DNA of 64,000 bases from Curtobacterium poinsettiae. GTDB lineage: Bacteria > Actinomycetota > Actinomycetes > Actinomycetales > Microbacteriaceae. The notes under the pieces are model-generated. The model searched no databases. It was not told where the DNA came from and worked only from the letters and a program-made list of their open reading frames with translations. Within the stretch, counting starts at the first letter, position 1; each line of letters opens with the position of its first letter. The translations under genes were made by a program, and so were the position numbers. The stretch spans positions 1-64,000 of the forward strand of contig NZ_CP106880.1 of NCBI RefSeq assembly GCF_025677645.1, read 5' to 3'. Shown here in pieces: positions 52,901-61,450 of this stretch.

Positions 52901-54776
52901 CCCAGACGACCTTGAACTTGGTGTTGTCGTTGAGTGCCTGCTCGGGTGACTGCCCCGCGGGCACTGCGATCGGGAGGACGATGTAGCCGTAGTCCTTGCC
53001 AGGGGCCTTTCGCATGACGCGGCCGACGGACTGGACGACGTCGACGGGGCTGTCGCGGGAGTTGAGGAAGATGACCGCATCCAAGCTGGGCACGTCGACA
53101 CCTTCGGAGAGGCAGCGGGCGTTGGTGAGGATGCGGCACACGTTCTCACCCGCCGTGTCGGCCTTCAACCAGTCGAGCTTCTGGTTCCGTTCGAGGATGT
53201 TCATCCCGCCGTCGACGTGGTCCGCTTCGAGGCGAAACGTCTGCTCGTCGCCGTCGGCGTCCCGGTCGATGCGGGCTCCGGCGAGGCTGTCCGCACGGAC
53301 GCCGTCGACACCGTCATAGCCGTTGAGGTATCCGCGGACGGTTTTCGAGTCAGCGATGGAACGGGAGAACGCAACCGCCCGGCGCAGCGGCTTGTGCGCG
53401 TTCGGGGCGGTCGTGTCGATGCCCTGCACGCCCCGCTTCGCAAGGCCGTTGTAGATCCCGACGATGCGGGCAGCGTCGGGGATGTTCAGTTCCCCGTCGG
53501 CGGCGAAGGTTTCCTGGAAAGCGGACCCGATGGAGTCCTCATCGATCGTGAGGACCAGGACCCGGTAGTCGGTGAGGAGGTCCCGTTCGACAGCTTCCCC
53601 AAACCCAAGCCGATGGAACACGGGCCCGAACACGGCTTCGTCGTCCATCGAGTACAGCACCGCCGCGTTCTCGTCCGCCTGGCTGCGGGCGGACTCGGCG
53701 TAGATCTTCGGCGTCGCGGTCATGTAGAGCCGCGCCTGCGTCTGGATCGAATCGTCCGAATGGACCCGGAGGAACGCGGACTCTTCCGCGCCTTGCCGGA
53801 TGAACCCGGCGGTGCGGTGCGCTTCGTCACAGATCACCAGATCGAACGGCGCCAGCCCCTCGGCCTGCGCCTTCGCGATGACGTCAATCGACTGGTAGGT
53901 GGAGAAGAACACAGTCAGTCCGTCGGGCGCTGAGCTTTTCGCGACCTCCGTCAACAGCTGCGCGGTGTTGGTTGTCGCCGGGTAGGCGAGGTCGGCGACG
54001 GTGAAGTCCTCAGAGACACGGCCGACCTTGCTGTCCGAGCAGACCGCGAACGCCCGCATGTCCATCGCGCGTTCCGCGGACCACTCCTTCAACGTTTGCG
54101 ACAGCAACGCGATCGAGGGCACCAGGAACAGAACCGACCCCCCGGCACCGGCGACGTCTTCCGCGATGCGGAGACTGGTGAACGTCTTCCCGGTCCCGCA
54201 CGCCATGATCAGCTTTCCGCGGTCATGGTCAGCGAACCCAGACCGGACGGCGTCGAGCGCTTCCTGCTGATGGGGGCGGAGCTGCTTCTTCTTCGGCGGT
54301 GCGACCTCGTCGGGCTTGTCGAAGGAGTATGTCGACCAGTCGATGTCGGACTGGTCGAACTCATCGATCGGGATCTGGTTCGACGGCAGACCCTGCCCGA
54401 CCATCGCGTCCTGCGCGTTCTTGCCCAGCGGGGCCGTCGCGACCACGATCCGCGACGTGAACGGGTGCTTCCCCGACGCGGTGAAGAACGAGTCCAGGTC
54501 CCCCTTCTGAATGGTGGAGGTGGGGGCGTAGAACTTGCACTGGATCGCACACCAGCCCCCGCCGTGCCGCTCGCGGGCGACGAGGTCGATACCGGTGTCG
54601 GGCTTGCCGTCGCGGCCGGGCCAGTCCTGCCACAGCCACACCTCGTCGAACCGGGCCGTCCACGTGGGGTCCGTCGTCAGGAACACCTTCGTCAGACGCT
54701 CGAACAGGCGCCCCTTCGTGCGGGTGTCCGGCGCAATCTGCGCGTACTCGGCAAGCAGGTCATGGATCGATGTCAT
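49989..54776 (-). CDS. Type ISP restriction-modification enzyme
   Basis: A 1595-residue single-polypeptide RM enzyme. In order: Mrr-like nuclease (Asp at about residue 64, QxK at 79-81 in AIQCKFY); SF2 translocase (Walker A MACGTGKT at 191-198, VICDEAHR); N6-adenine methyltransferase (DPFTGTGTF, catalytic NPPYSSG); and a C-terminal target-recognition region. It resembles LlaBIII/LlaGI: it methylates one strand of its site and cuts unmodified DNA after one-dimensional translocation and collision. It appears intact, without frameshift. The recognition site is not predictable here. Confidence 0.93.
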   Translation of the reverse strand: MTSIHDLLAEYAQIAPDTRTKGRLFERLTKVFLTTDPTWTARFDEVWLWQDWPGRDGKPDTGIDLVARERHGGGWCAIQCKFYAPTSTIQKGDLDSFFTASGKHPFTSRIVVATAPLGKNAQDAMVGQGLPSNQIPIDEFDQSDIDWSTYSFDKPDEVAPPKKKQLRPHQQEALDAVRSGFADHDRGKLIMACGTGKTFTSLRIAEDVAGAGGSVLFLVPSIALLSQTLKEWSAERAMDMRAFAVCSDSKVGRVSEDFTVADLAYPATTNTAQLLTEVAKSSAPDGLTVFFSTYQSIDVIAKAQAEGLAPFDLVICDEAHRTAGFIRQGAEESAFLRVHSDDSIQTQARLYMTATPKIYAESARSQADENAAVLYSMDDEAVFGPVFHRLGFGEAVERDLLTDYRVLVLTIDEDSIGSAFQETFAADGELNIPDAARIVGIYNGLAKRGVQGIDTTAPNAHKPLRRAVAFSRSIADSKTVRGYLNGYDGVDGVRADSLAGARIDRDADGDEQTFRLEADHVDGGMNILERNQKLDWLKADTAGENVCRILTNARCLSEGVDVPSLDAVIFLNSRDSPVDVVQSVGRVMRKAPGKDYGYIVLPIAVPAGQSPEQALNDNTKFKVVWDVLRALRAHDERFEAKIEQIDLNGRTDTGPVIGTHYDDHDLPEPAPGTATPETSQIPLDMSVLGADWQNAIYARIVDKVGERDYWENWAKDVADIAGRQIARITSLVDGSNESLRTEFTRFVKGLQDNLNPGVSEPQAIEMLSQHLITQPVFDALFAGHAFSDHNPVSQVMQRMVDALEEQNLTTETSDLAGFYAGVQRTVAGITDASGRQTIIKRLYEKFFTGAFRGTSERLGIVYTPNEIVDFILRSADRLSRDHFGAGLTDHGVHVLDPFTGTGTFIVRLLQSGLITPSDLAHKYRHELHANEIVLLAYYVAAVNIEATYNGLQGGEYVPFPGVVLTDTFQTAEDDDTYDDQGVFGDNNERVKQQNALDIRIIVGNPPYSSGQDSANDNNQNLKYPYLDKRIATTYAARSTGQNKNSLYDSYIRAIRWASDRIKDHGIVAYVTNGGFLDGNTAAGLRLALQDEFTELYILNLRGNTRTSGEQALREGGQTFGPGSRATIVISLLVKNPDRPSSRTIHYRDIGDYLTRDDKLGLLEQYGDSDGVPWRQITPNEHGDWINQRNDAFEAFTAIGDRKAPETAIFRSFSAGLQTNRDAWVYNSSEPALRGNVTSMIDAYNAELDRWQRAGQPQPVENFIDTDPQRISWSSSLLARFKRKERINVGSNQITTSIYRPFNRQQLCFDPRLIHRPAQHASYFHSGQRNHGFYYVGAGSAVPFSVLMIDAIPDLHVTGAGSGGQFFPRYVYDVEPQGGTFALFDGPQRRDNITDAALATYRQLYGQEVTADDVFFAVYGLLHSEDYRREFDADLKKMLPRIPELTDPADFRAFAAAGRALSELHIGYESADLYPVELSGPIPADLRVTKMRYGGKAGNWDRTVIHVAPGVTISGIPAMAHEYKLGSRSALDWILERYQVKTDKASGIVNDPNDWGAEHGNPAYIVELIQRIVTVSVETVRIVQSLPALRYQESAE

Positions 54777-54872
54777 CGTTCGTGCCCCTCATCACAGCCA
54801 ACACACTCAGAACCGCTAGATCGGCACGAGCACCCCCGAAATCGTATCCGCCCGACCGGGCCACTTTGCCTA

Positions 54873-55220
54873 CTAGATTGCGTCTGGAGACGGCGGCGAC
54901 GGCTGATCCCAAACCGCCGCGTACGGTTCCCTGACCTCGTCCCACAGCGTTCGACGTGCAGCGGCTGCGTCCTGCAGATTGGCGTGATCTGGTGCGAGAA
55001 CGACGAACTCGTGCGGGATGACCCGCCCTGCTCGGTCTGTACGTCCATCGGGATCAGGGAAGCGCACCGCAAGCGTTCCGTTGCGTCTCGTGAAGGTCTC
55101 TGGTGTGCCTTCTGTCCCGGCGAACGCGTCTTCGTAGACCGCGAGCGGGTTGGCCAGGCCTGCCGTGTGGAGGAAGCGGAATCCCCACGTCTTCCCGCGG
55201 GTGGACCAGAGGAAGTTCAC
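54873..55220 (-). CDS. Small partner of the TRAFAC GTPase
   Basis: A 115-residue protein from GTG 55220, overlapping the GTPase stop (GTGA). It reads as a compact alpha/beta domain (NFLWSTRGKTWGFRFLHTAG, AVRFPDPDGR, IPHEFVVLAPDHANL). No family is recognised. Its tight coupling and position between two defence systems suggest it works with the GTPase. Confidence 0.6.
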   Translation of the reverse strand: MNFLWSTRGKTWGFRFLHTAGLANPLAVYEDAFAGTEGTPETFTRRNGTLAVRFPDPDGRTDRAGRVIPHEFVVLAPDHANLQDAAAARRTLWDEVREPYAAVWDQPSPPSPDAI

Positions 55221-56362
55221 TTCGGGCTCTCGATCAACACCTTGTCATCGACAGCGTGGTCGAGCTCGAGGCGGAAGCCGAGCAGCACCGCGGTGAGGAA
55301 GTCGTGCCGAACCTTCGCCGTGTTGTACGCGTCCTCCAGCTTGTCTCGGCTGTGGTCAAGGAGAGGGTCCATGACGAACGGCAACGCCACCGTGATGAGC
55401 TTCAACGGGCCCGGCAGCTTCAACTTCGTCGCGACGAACGCAAGGACGGGACCGGACCGGTCCAGTAGCTCCTTCGCCACCTTGCTGCCACGGCGCATGG
55501 CCCCTGCCCACCGCACGTACCGAGAGAACGGCAAAATCGCAGCGATCGGCAACATCAGCTTGACCCCGACCTGCTGGTCAACGTCGATCTTCCCCGGCTC
55601 GAAGCGCGCTGAGGACAGCAGCACGAAGTCCTCGCCAAGCGCGAATGCGTCCGGCTCCTCGACGAACGCCGCGAGCTCTTCGTGTAGCAGCGTCATCTCC
55701 TGCCCGGCCTTCTCCACCAGCAGGTCGCGGAACCCCGTCACGTCCATCTCCGGCAGCAAGTCCGCCTTCGACAGCCCGAAGAGCCAGACCCTGGGGAAGC
55801 GCGCTAGCCGCTTCCCATCGGGTAAGAGCTCGCCGCGCACCTTCGAGACGTGGGCGATGTAGTTCGTCAGCAGCGCCTTCAAGTACCGCTCTTCTTCGCC
55901 GGCGTTGTCGACCAGCCGCTGCGCGTCGACTAACAGGACTGCCACGTCTGAGCCGACCAGCGCCTTGAACGTCTCACCCCGACGGACAAGTTCCTCCGCG
56001 GTCGAGGGATCCTCCTCAAACCACTCCCCTGGGTAGTCGTGCCAGACCAACCGCAACTCCTCCGTCGCTGGCTTCTTGCCCTTCCCCCCTGCCGTGGGGC
56101 GACGGGTGATCGAGAACACGTACCGGGTCGCGGTGTAGCGAGTCGACTCAGGAGCGATGCCAGAGTTTCGCATCCCGAGGAAGTTCTGATGCAGCCGATT
56201 CCTCTGCGCGGTGTCGTCCGCGGTGATCTTGTACACACTGTCTCGAACGAACGCCGGCTCCTGCGCCGCTCCGTAGAACGACGACAGCAACACTGTCTTC
56301 CCACTACCCGACTCACCGAACACGGCAATCTGCTGTTCCCGAGCAACCTTCAACGGTTTCAT
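55217..56362 (-). CDS. TRAFAC-like GTPase domain protein, defence-island candidate
   Basis: A 381-residue protein. A P-loop lies at about residues 15-22 (GESGSGKT), a switch/G3-like WHDYPGEWF at about 118, and a G4-like LSKADLL at about 205. A hydrophobic C-terminal stretch (LKLITVALPFVMDPLL) may contact membrane. This fits the TRAFAC-clade GTPases recently associated with conflict and phage-defence systems. It sits between the type ISP enzyme and an orphan antitoxin. GTPase identity is clear from motifs; defence function is inference. Confidence 0.7.
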   Translation of the reverse strand: MKPLKVAREQQIAVFGESGSGKTVLLSSFYGAAQEPAFVRDSVYKITADDTAQRNRLHQNFLGMRNSGIAPESTRYTATRYVFSITRRPTAGGKGKKPATEELRLVWHDYPGEWFEEDPSTAEELVRRGETFKALVGSDVAVLLVDAQRLVDNAGEEERYLKALLTNYIAHVSKVRGELLPDGKRLARFPRVWLFGLSKADLLPEMDVTGFRDLLVEKAGQEMTLLHEELAAFVEEPDAFALGEDFVLLSSARFEPGKIDVDQQVGVKLMLPIAAILPFSRYVRWAGAMRRGSKVAKELLDRSGPVLAFVATKLKLPGPLKLITVALPFVMDPLLDHSRDKLEDAYNTAKVRHDFLTAVLLGFRLELDHAVDDKVLIESPK

Positions 56363-56594
56363 CCCTCGAACCTAGACGAAGTCCTGCTAAGTGCCGCCGG
56401 CGCGATCGAGCCTCAAGGCGCGTAGATCGAGCGGAGGCCACAATTAGTTGGCCGTCCGATCGTCGGCGTCGTGATGCAGACGACAGGCACACCGGCGGTC
56501 GAAGCAATCGCCGTCGACGAGGAACGCATCGCGCCGCATCTGTCTCGACGGTCGGGGCGGCGAACTGCAACCGCACGTCGCCGTCCAGCGTGTC

Positions 56595-57539
56595 TCATCC
56601 AGATCGGAACGCTCCCGCTTGACGAGCGAGACGGATCACGTCGTCGGCTCGCTCAGTTCGGAGCGCCGCTGCGGGGGTGAGGCCGTCGAGGTCATCGCTT
56701 GGAGCGTTCAGCCATACGGCGTCGCCCCACGGATCGTCCGCTTCTGGATCGAGTTCCACGAGTACCTCGGACAGTCGAGGAAGAGGTTGGCCGACCGCAT
56801 CGAACTGAAACGCGGGGAACAGGCGGAAGTCATCCGCAGTCACAACGGCAAGCAGCTGGCCTCCTTGAACCCGCGCGTCGACTGCCTCGTTGCTGATCTG
56901 AAACCAGCCGCGCAGGCCCGCGGCGTCGTAGAACGGCCCGATCCGGTCAGAGAGCGCGTTTGGGTGGGAGTTCGAGGGGAACTGCGCGGCGCCCGAGTTG
57001 CGACGCGGCGCAGTGATGGGGTCCGCTTGGTTTCCGGACTCCGACTGGGCATCCTCGGAAGAGCGAGCTGAGAGTGCGGGCTTCAGGACGTCGCCGCGTT
57101 TGACCACGTGGGGCGGATCAATACCCGGTGGCGCCGTTGCAACCTGGTAGTCGGGCTCTGGCGGCCTATCCGGATCCACGAGGTTTGCTCCGGCATCGAT
57201 GAGTGCGGTGACGAAGGCAACCGCTTCGTCGCCGCTCATTCGTCCCTCGGCGACCCAGCGGGCGAGCTCCCGGGCGTACGGGTCTAAAACGGCAATGCCC
57301 TCAGCCCCATGGGCGGCATCCGCCAGCGCCATCGCGCGGGTGGCAGTTGTGTCATCGGTTCTGTTCGGGCGGCTGCCTTCGAGGTGGTCAGAGATCAGCG
57401 CCATCGCTTCGGACGGACGGAGCGCCCCGGACACGATCGCGTCACGCAAGGCGACCAGCACCGGATCGGTGACCTGCTGCCCTGCGTGTCGAGGGGCCTT
57501 GCCCTCCCACGCCTCAGGGTTCGATGGCACGCCCGTCAC
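56595..57539 (-). CDS. MbcA/ParS/Xre-type antitoxin-like protein, orphan
   Basis: The C-terminal about 110 residues fit the MbcA/ParS/Xre toxin-binding antitoxin layout: RIGPFYDAAGLRGWFQISNE, VTADDFRLFPAFQF, DDPWGDAVWLNAPSDDLDGL and TPAAALRTERADDVIRLARQ. The N-terminus has two similar helical blocks (VALRDAIVSGALRPSEAMAL and LARWVAEGRMSGDEAVAFV). GTG 57539 or 57530 is the likely start; the longer frame is low-quality. No RES-type toxin gene follows at 56363-56594, so it is an orphan or has another partner. Confidence 0.6.
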   Translation of the reverse strand: MTGVPSNPEAWEGKAPRHAGQQVTDPVLVALRDAIVSGALRPSEAMALISDHLEGSRPNRTDDTTATRAMALADAAHGAEGIAVLDPYARELARWVAEGRMSGDEAVAFVTALIDAGANLVDPDRPPEPDYQVATAPPGIDPPHVVKRGDVLKPALSARSSEDAQSESGNQADPITAPRRNSGAAQFPSNSHPNALSDRIGPFYDAAGLRGWFQISNEAVDARVQGGQLLAVVTADDFRLFPAFQFDAVGQPLPRLSEVLVELDPEADDPWGDAVWLNAPSDDLDGLTPAAALRTERADDVIRLARQAGAFRSG

Positions 57540-57734
57540 GTCCAGAGCCGTGTCTCGAGCAGGTCCGGCGGCGGCTGCACATCCCGGCGTGCGGTGAGCC
57601 ATTCCACCGGCGACGCCGCCCGGCCGCGGGCAGCCTCCCCCCGGTATCCGTCGATTCTGCTCGTAAACGAGGAAGAATAGAGCCGCCCAGGTACGAGGCC
57701 GGAGCAGGGGCAATGACAGAGGGCGGGAGCTAGG

Positions 57735-57929
57735 ATGACTTGCAGGCACGACTCGCAAGGGTCGATGTCGACCCCGCGGCAAACGATCGGCAAATCGTGC
57801 GCCGTGCAGACTGAAACCGAGAAGGCTACTTCCGATTCGAGCGGACTCCGCGTCGGATACTTCCATGTGCCCGCCCGTGGCGCAAGTGCGGTTCCGACGC
57901 TCCTCACGCAGATCGGAACAGGTCGATGA
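57735..57929 (+). CDS. Small ORF with a serine-resolvase-like end
   Basis: A 64-codon frame that overlaps the next ATG (ATGA). Its last 27 residues (LRVGYFHVPARGASAVPTLL) resemble the start of Tn3-type resolvases (xRxGYxRVSTxDQ), but with Pro where the catalytic Ser belongs. It may be a decayed resolvase fragment or a chance match. Confidence 0.3.
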   Translation: MTCRHDSQGSMSTPRQTIGKSCAVQTETEKATSDSSGLRVGYFHVPARGASAVPTLLTQIGTGR

Positions 57930-58198
57930 CCACACCCACCCCGCCACGTCGAGCAGGTAAGCCTCGGAAGACCGTCACTGACGAGGCTCGTGCAGAGCAA
58001 CTCCTCGACGAGCTTCGTCAGGCCGAAGCCCTCTTCCGCGAAACGGCAGAACGACGCGTTCAGCTCGCGATCGAGGCGCATGCCATCGGACTGACGACGA
58101 CAAGGATCGCTGAGGCGGTCGGAGTGAGCCAACCCTCGGTCTCCAACTGGGTGCGCGCTGCCCGCGCAACAGATGCTCATAGCAACCCCAACGACTAA
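57926..58198 (+). CDS. Small HTH protein, transposon regulator candidate
   Basis: A 90-residue basic protein: a helical linker (EQLLDELRQAEALFRETAER) then an HTH of sigma-70 region 4 or IS630-like type (LTTTRIAEAVGVSQPSVSNWV). It lies 47 bp before tnsA in the same direction. A regulator or end-binding cofactor of the Tn7-like operon is plausible. Confidence 0.65.
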   Translation: MTTPTPPRRAGKPRKTVTDEARAEQLLDELRQAEALFRETAERRVQLAIEAHAIGLTTTRIAEAVGVSQPSVSNWVRAARATDAHSNPND

Positions 58199-58245
58199 TA
58201 AAAACCACTTGTATAAGCAGACCATAGCCTCTACGGTCTGATCCT

Positions 58246-59388
58246 GTGCAGAACCCTCCGCCATACGGACAGCCGACGAACAGCGATCCGCGAAGCAAGC
58301 CAGAGCTCCGTTTCGCTGGCGGCCCAGCCGGTATCGGACAACCCTCGCCGAGGGGCGAGGCGCCATTGCGGCGCCGACTTCCACCGCGGGTAGTTCCGGT
58401 GACCGACTCGCCGAGCTGGGCTGGCGAGCACGGTGAAGAGCTGGTCCGACGCTCCAAGCGCAAAGCGCAGGCGAGCGCGCCCGATCCCTTCGAGCATGCA
58501 GATCCCTTACGGGTCCTCACGGATTGGTTTGGGCCCGGCGACGCCGCTTCGAAACCCGTGTTCGATCCGTCATTTGAAGGGTGGCACCCGCGTCGTATCC
58601 GAGTGGGGAGCCCTTCGAGAGGGCGACGGCGTCTCGATATCGATCCGGCCCCCGGCATGCAGGACGTCGTGACGGTCTCGTACTCCCTCGACGGGAGACA
58701 TGTCGAGACCGAACGCTTCAGCGACTTCGATCAAGACGCGCTGTGGTCGGTGCTGCCAATGAGGAACTTCGCGCGCCGGCTCGAGCAAGAGAACAAGCCG
58801 GTCAGCACCTGGCTGCACACGAACGGCCACCATGTCGGCTGCGAGTCTCACCACGAGCGGACCATGATGACCGTCGCGGACTTCCACTCCGCCATCCACC
58901 ACATCGCCGGTCAACCGTTCACTCTGACCTGGCCAAAGAACTCACCTGCAGTCAGCCACACCCCTGATTCGGCGCTCCTCAGCCCCGGCCGCATCCCTCT
59001 GGTTCTCGACGTCAAGACCCCCGAGGACGCTATGAGCGAGGACTGGGTTGCCAAGCGTCCTCACGTCGAGGCTGCGGTCCACGCGATGGGCATGGGGTAT
59101 CTGGTGTGGACGGGGATATCGCGGCGCTACCGACGGAATCTGGAACTGCTCACTGAGGCGAGGGTGCCGGAAGAGTCATACGCTCTCTGGAGTGCCGCTG
59201 CGCTAGCGCTATGCGACGAAGCTCTACCGGCGCGGGTGCTTGCAGAGCGTCTTGAGGCTTCGGGATACCGCCTCGAGTGGGCGCTCATGCTGATCCGACG
59301 GATGTTGTGGCGGCGCGCGCTTCTGACTGACATGTTCCGCCCGTTCGACTCGATGTCCGTCGTATGGCGTGCTGATGTCGAAGTCTGA
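58246..59388 (+). CDS. tnsA: TnsA-like endonuclease of a Tn7-like transposon
   Basis: A 380-residue protein from GTG 58246. The TnsA nuclease core is seen around residues 200-260: Glu in CESHHERTMM, Asp in HTPDSALLS, and the xxK in VLDVKTPEDA, the acidic-Lys set of restriction-like nucleases. An HTH-like C-terminal region follows. TnsA cuts the 5' ends of the element so that it leaves by cut-and-paste. It is longer than E. coli TnsA (about 270 residues). The gene overlaps tnsB by 14 bases. Confidence 0.85.
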   Translation: MQNPPPYGQPTNSDPRSKPELRFAGGPAGIGQPSPRGEAPLRRRLPPRVVPVTDSPSWAGEHGEELVRRSKRKAQASAPDPFEHADPLRVLTDWFGPGDAASKPVFDPSFEGWHPRRIRVGSPSRGRRRLDIDPAPGMQDVVTVSYSLDGRHVETERFSDFDQDALWSVLPMRNFARRLEQENKPVSTWLHTNGHHVGCESHHERTMMTVADFHSAIHHIAGQPFTLTWPKNSPAVSHTPDSALLSPGRIPLVLDVKTPEDAMSEDWVAKRPHVEAAVHAMGMGYLVWTGISRRYRRNLELLTEARVPEESYALWSAAALALCDEALPARVLAERLEASGYRLEWALMLIRRMLWRRALLTDMFRPFDSMSVVWRADVEV

Positions 59389-61450
59389 GTGGCGGCGATC
59401 AGTGGAGGTCGGCGAGACGGTCGTCGTCGAGGGACAACCGCTCGTCATTCAACGGCGCAGCGGCGGTTGGGTGCAGCTCAGGGACGCTGCCGGGATGACG
59501 CCGCCGATGATGCGCGAAGCAGAGGTCGCCGCACTCATGTCGCGCGACGACGCGGCCCCGCCGATGGTCAGCGATCGTCTCGATGCGATCCACGACAACT
59601 TGTCCGAGGTTGCTAAGCGAAACTTTCAGAGCAAGAGGGATCTGCTGGCGTGGATCGAGACCGGCCGGCGCCCGGGCGATGCTGCCGACACCTCTATCGA
59701 ACCGAGCTGGGATCCGGCGAAGTTCGACGAGAAGCGGCGGAAGCGCGCGATCGCTCAAGAGATCGCTCGACAGCGCGGCGTCGATGTGAAAAGTGCGCAG
59801 CGTTACATCTCACGCACCTTGAGCGACGCGACGCTCGGTGAGGACAATCTGCTGGACGGTCGCGTGTTCGCCAATCGCGGGCACCGCGTACATCCGCGGA
59901 TGGAGCACTGGGTGGAGGAGTTCCTTACCGAGGGCGAGTTCGGCTCGTACCTCCCATCGGAGAGCAAGTACGTCCTGTTCGCCGCCTGGCTGCAGACGGA
60001 GCACGGCGAAACCGCCCCAAGTCAGAGCGTCTACGACCGCATCCAGAGCGACGTGTTCGCACGGAAACCGCACCTTCGGCTGAAACGTTGCAAGACCGCT
60101 GAGCTGCAGACGAAGTCCAAGAGCCCCAAACCTGCCCTGCAGCGACGACTGCCGAAGCGCGCCGGCGAGCTGTGGTTCATCGACAGCACGACTTCCAACG
60201 TCTATGTCTGGGACCCCTACGCGCCCGACCCGAAGGCTTCTACGTTCCGCCCGACGATGACGAAAACCATGGACGTTGCCTCCCGCCTCATCACCGGACG
60301 CGCCATCAGCAATAACGTCGGAGGCCTCGCTGCGAATCTTGCACTCGCGGACGCCTTCCGCAGCATGGTCCACGACCAAGGACCCGTGCTCGTTGACGGC
60401 AAACCCCACCCGCGAGCTCTTGCCGGAATCCCTCGTGCGATCACCCGGTTCCCGATCCCCCCGCGAAGGCTGCTCACCGACAACGGGACGGAGTTCCTCA
60501 ACCGACTCGTTCTCGCGGCGCTGCACCGGCTCGGCATCGACGTGGAACCAGCGCGTGTCACGGACCCTCGAATGAAGGCTGCGCTCGAGCGGCATTTCGG
60601 CACAGACAAGACGAAGTTCGAGTCCAAGCAGCCGGGCTACGTGTCCGGGTCAGTTGACACCCGCGGGAGCGCCGCCGAGCGGGAAGCGTGCCTGACCTGG
60701 GAAGAGCTCTTCGACCGCGACGGCGAATGGACGGACCTCCACAACACATCCGTACACGGAGGCCTCCTCCCTCTCACCGGACGCCGAATCAGCCCCAACG
60801 CGCGGTGGATCGAACTCGCGGAAGAGTACGGATGCGTCCAGATCCCTGCCTGGCGGAACGAGTGGATCCGTTTCCTCGACAGTGACGTGCTCGCCATCAG
60901 TCCGTTCGGTGTGACGAGAAAGAAGTTCGTCTACTACGCCCCGATCCTTGAGACCCTCCTCGCTGTTCCCGGAGCGGCGCCAGGCGGGGTCGCCCGCATG
61001 TTCTACGATCCGTCGGACCTGCGTCGGATGTACTGCTTCGACCCCGATGGCAACGCTTGGGAAGTTCCTTGGGTTGGACTCGACGACGACACCGAGCCGT
61101 TCAGCGACTTCACGGTGGACCGTGCTCGCGCATACATCCAACCGGGCTCGTTCTCACCTCGAGAAGCGCAGAAGCGGCTCATCGAACTCGTGACCACATG
61201 GCGCCACCAGAACGCCCTCCTTGCTGTCCGACGAGCAGGCAGTACCCGAAACGAGGAGATGTACGCCGCTCAATTCGATCGGCTGCTTGCCGCTGATCAC
61301 GGCACCGTCCGGTCGGAGCGCACCACCTCCCCCGGTGATGGCATCGAAGCGTTGCCCGACGCGGGAGCAGACTTGCCGGACTCCGTCCTGGAGTTCCTGA
61401 CCGATGGCGCTGACGACTTCGACTCGGACCTCTTCGAGGAGTATGCGTGA
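59375..61450 (+). CDS. tnsB: TnsB/TniA-like DDE transposase
   Basis: A 691-residue protein; ATG 59375 is preferred, with GTG 59369 an alternative. An N-terminal HTH domain precedes the rve catalytic core: Asp in LWFIDSTT, Asp in LLTDNGTEF, Glu in MKAALERHFG. The C-terminal Mu-type beta-barrel and a tail (TDGADDFDSDLFEEYA) suited to TnsC contact follow. It binds the ends and joins the 3' ends to target DNA. It overlaps tnsC by GTGA. Confidence 0.92.
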   Translation: MSKSEWRRSVEVGETVVVEGQPLVIQRRSGGWVQLRDAAGMTPPMMREAEVAALMSRDDAAPPMVSDRLDAIHDNLSEVAKRNFQSKRDLLAWIETGRRPGDAADTSIEPSWDPAKFDEKRRKRAIAQEIARQRGVDVKSAQRYISRTLSDATLGEDNLLDGRVFANRGHRVHPRMEHWVEEFLTEGEFGSYLPSESKYVLFAAWLQTEHGETAPSQSVYDRIQSDVFARKPHLRLKRCKTAELQTKSKSPKPALQRRLPKRAGELWFIDSTTSNVYVWDPYAPDPKASTFRPTMTKTMDVASRLITGRAISNNVGGLAANLALADAFRSMVHDQGPVLVDGKPHPRALAGIPRAITRFPIPPRRLLTDNGTEFLNRLVLAALHRLGIDVEPARVTDPRMKAALERHFGTDKTKFESKQPGYVSGSVDTRGSAAEREACLTWEELFDRDGEWTDLHNTSVHGGLLPLTGRRISPNARWIELAEEYGCVQIPAWRNEWIRFLDSDVLAISPFGVTRKKFVYYAPILETLLAVPGAAPGGVARMFYDPSDLRRMYCFDPDGNAWEVPWVGLDDDTEPFSDFTVDRARAYIQPGSFSPREAQKRLIELVTTWRHQNALLAVRRAGSTRNEEMYAAQFDRLLAADHGTVRSERTTSPGDGIEALPDAGADLPDSVLEFLTDGADDFDSDLFEEYA

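Noticed and set aside
45393..57539. Defence island as cargo of the Tn7-like element
   Set aside because: In Tn7-type elements the terminal end lies upstream of tnsA, so cargo should lie beyond tniQ. No terminal repeats were found on the left, so this is not claimed.
56601..57920. CAGATCGGAAC at 56601 and 57910 as possible transposon end repeats
   Set aside because: Only 11 bp with no further extension; the first copy lies inside the coding end of the antitoxin-like gene.
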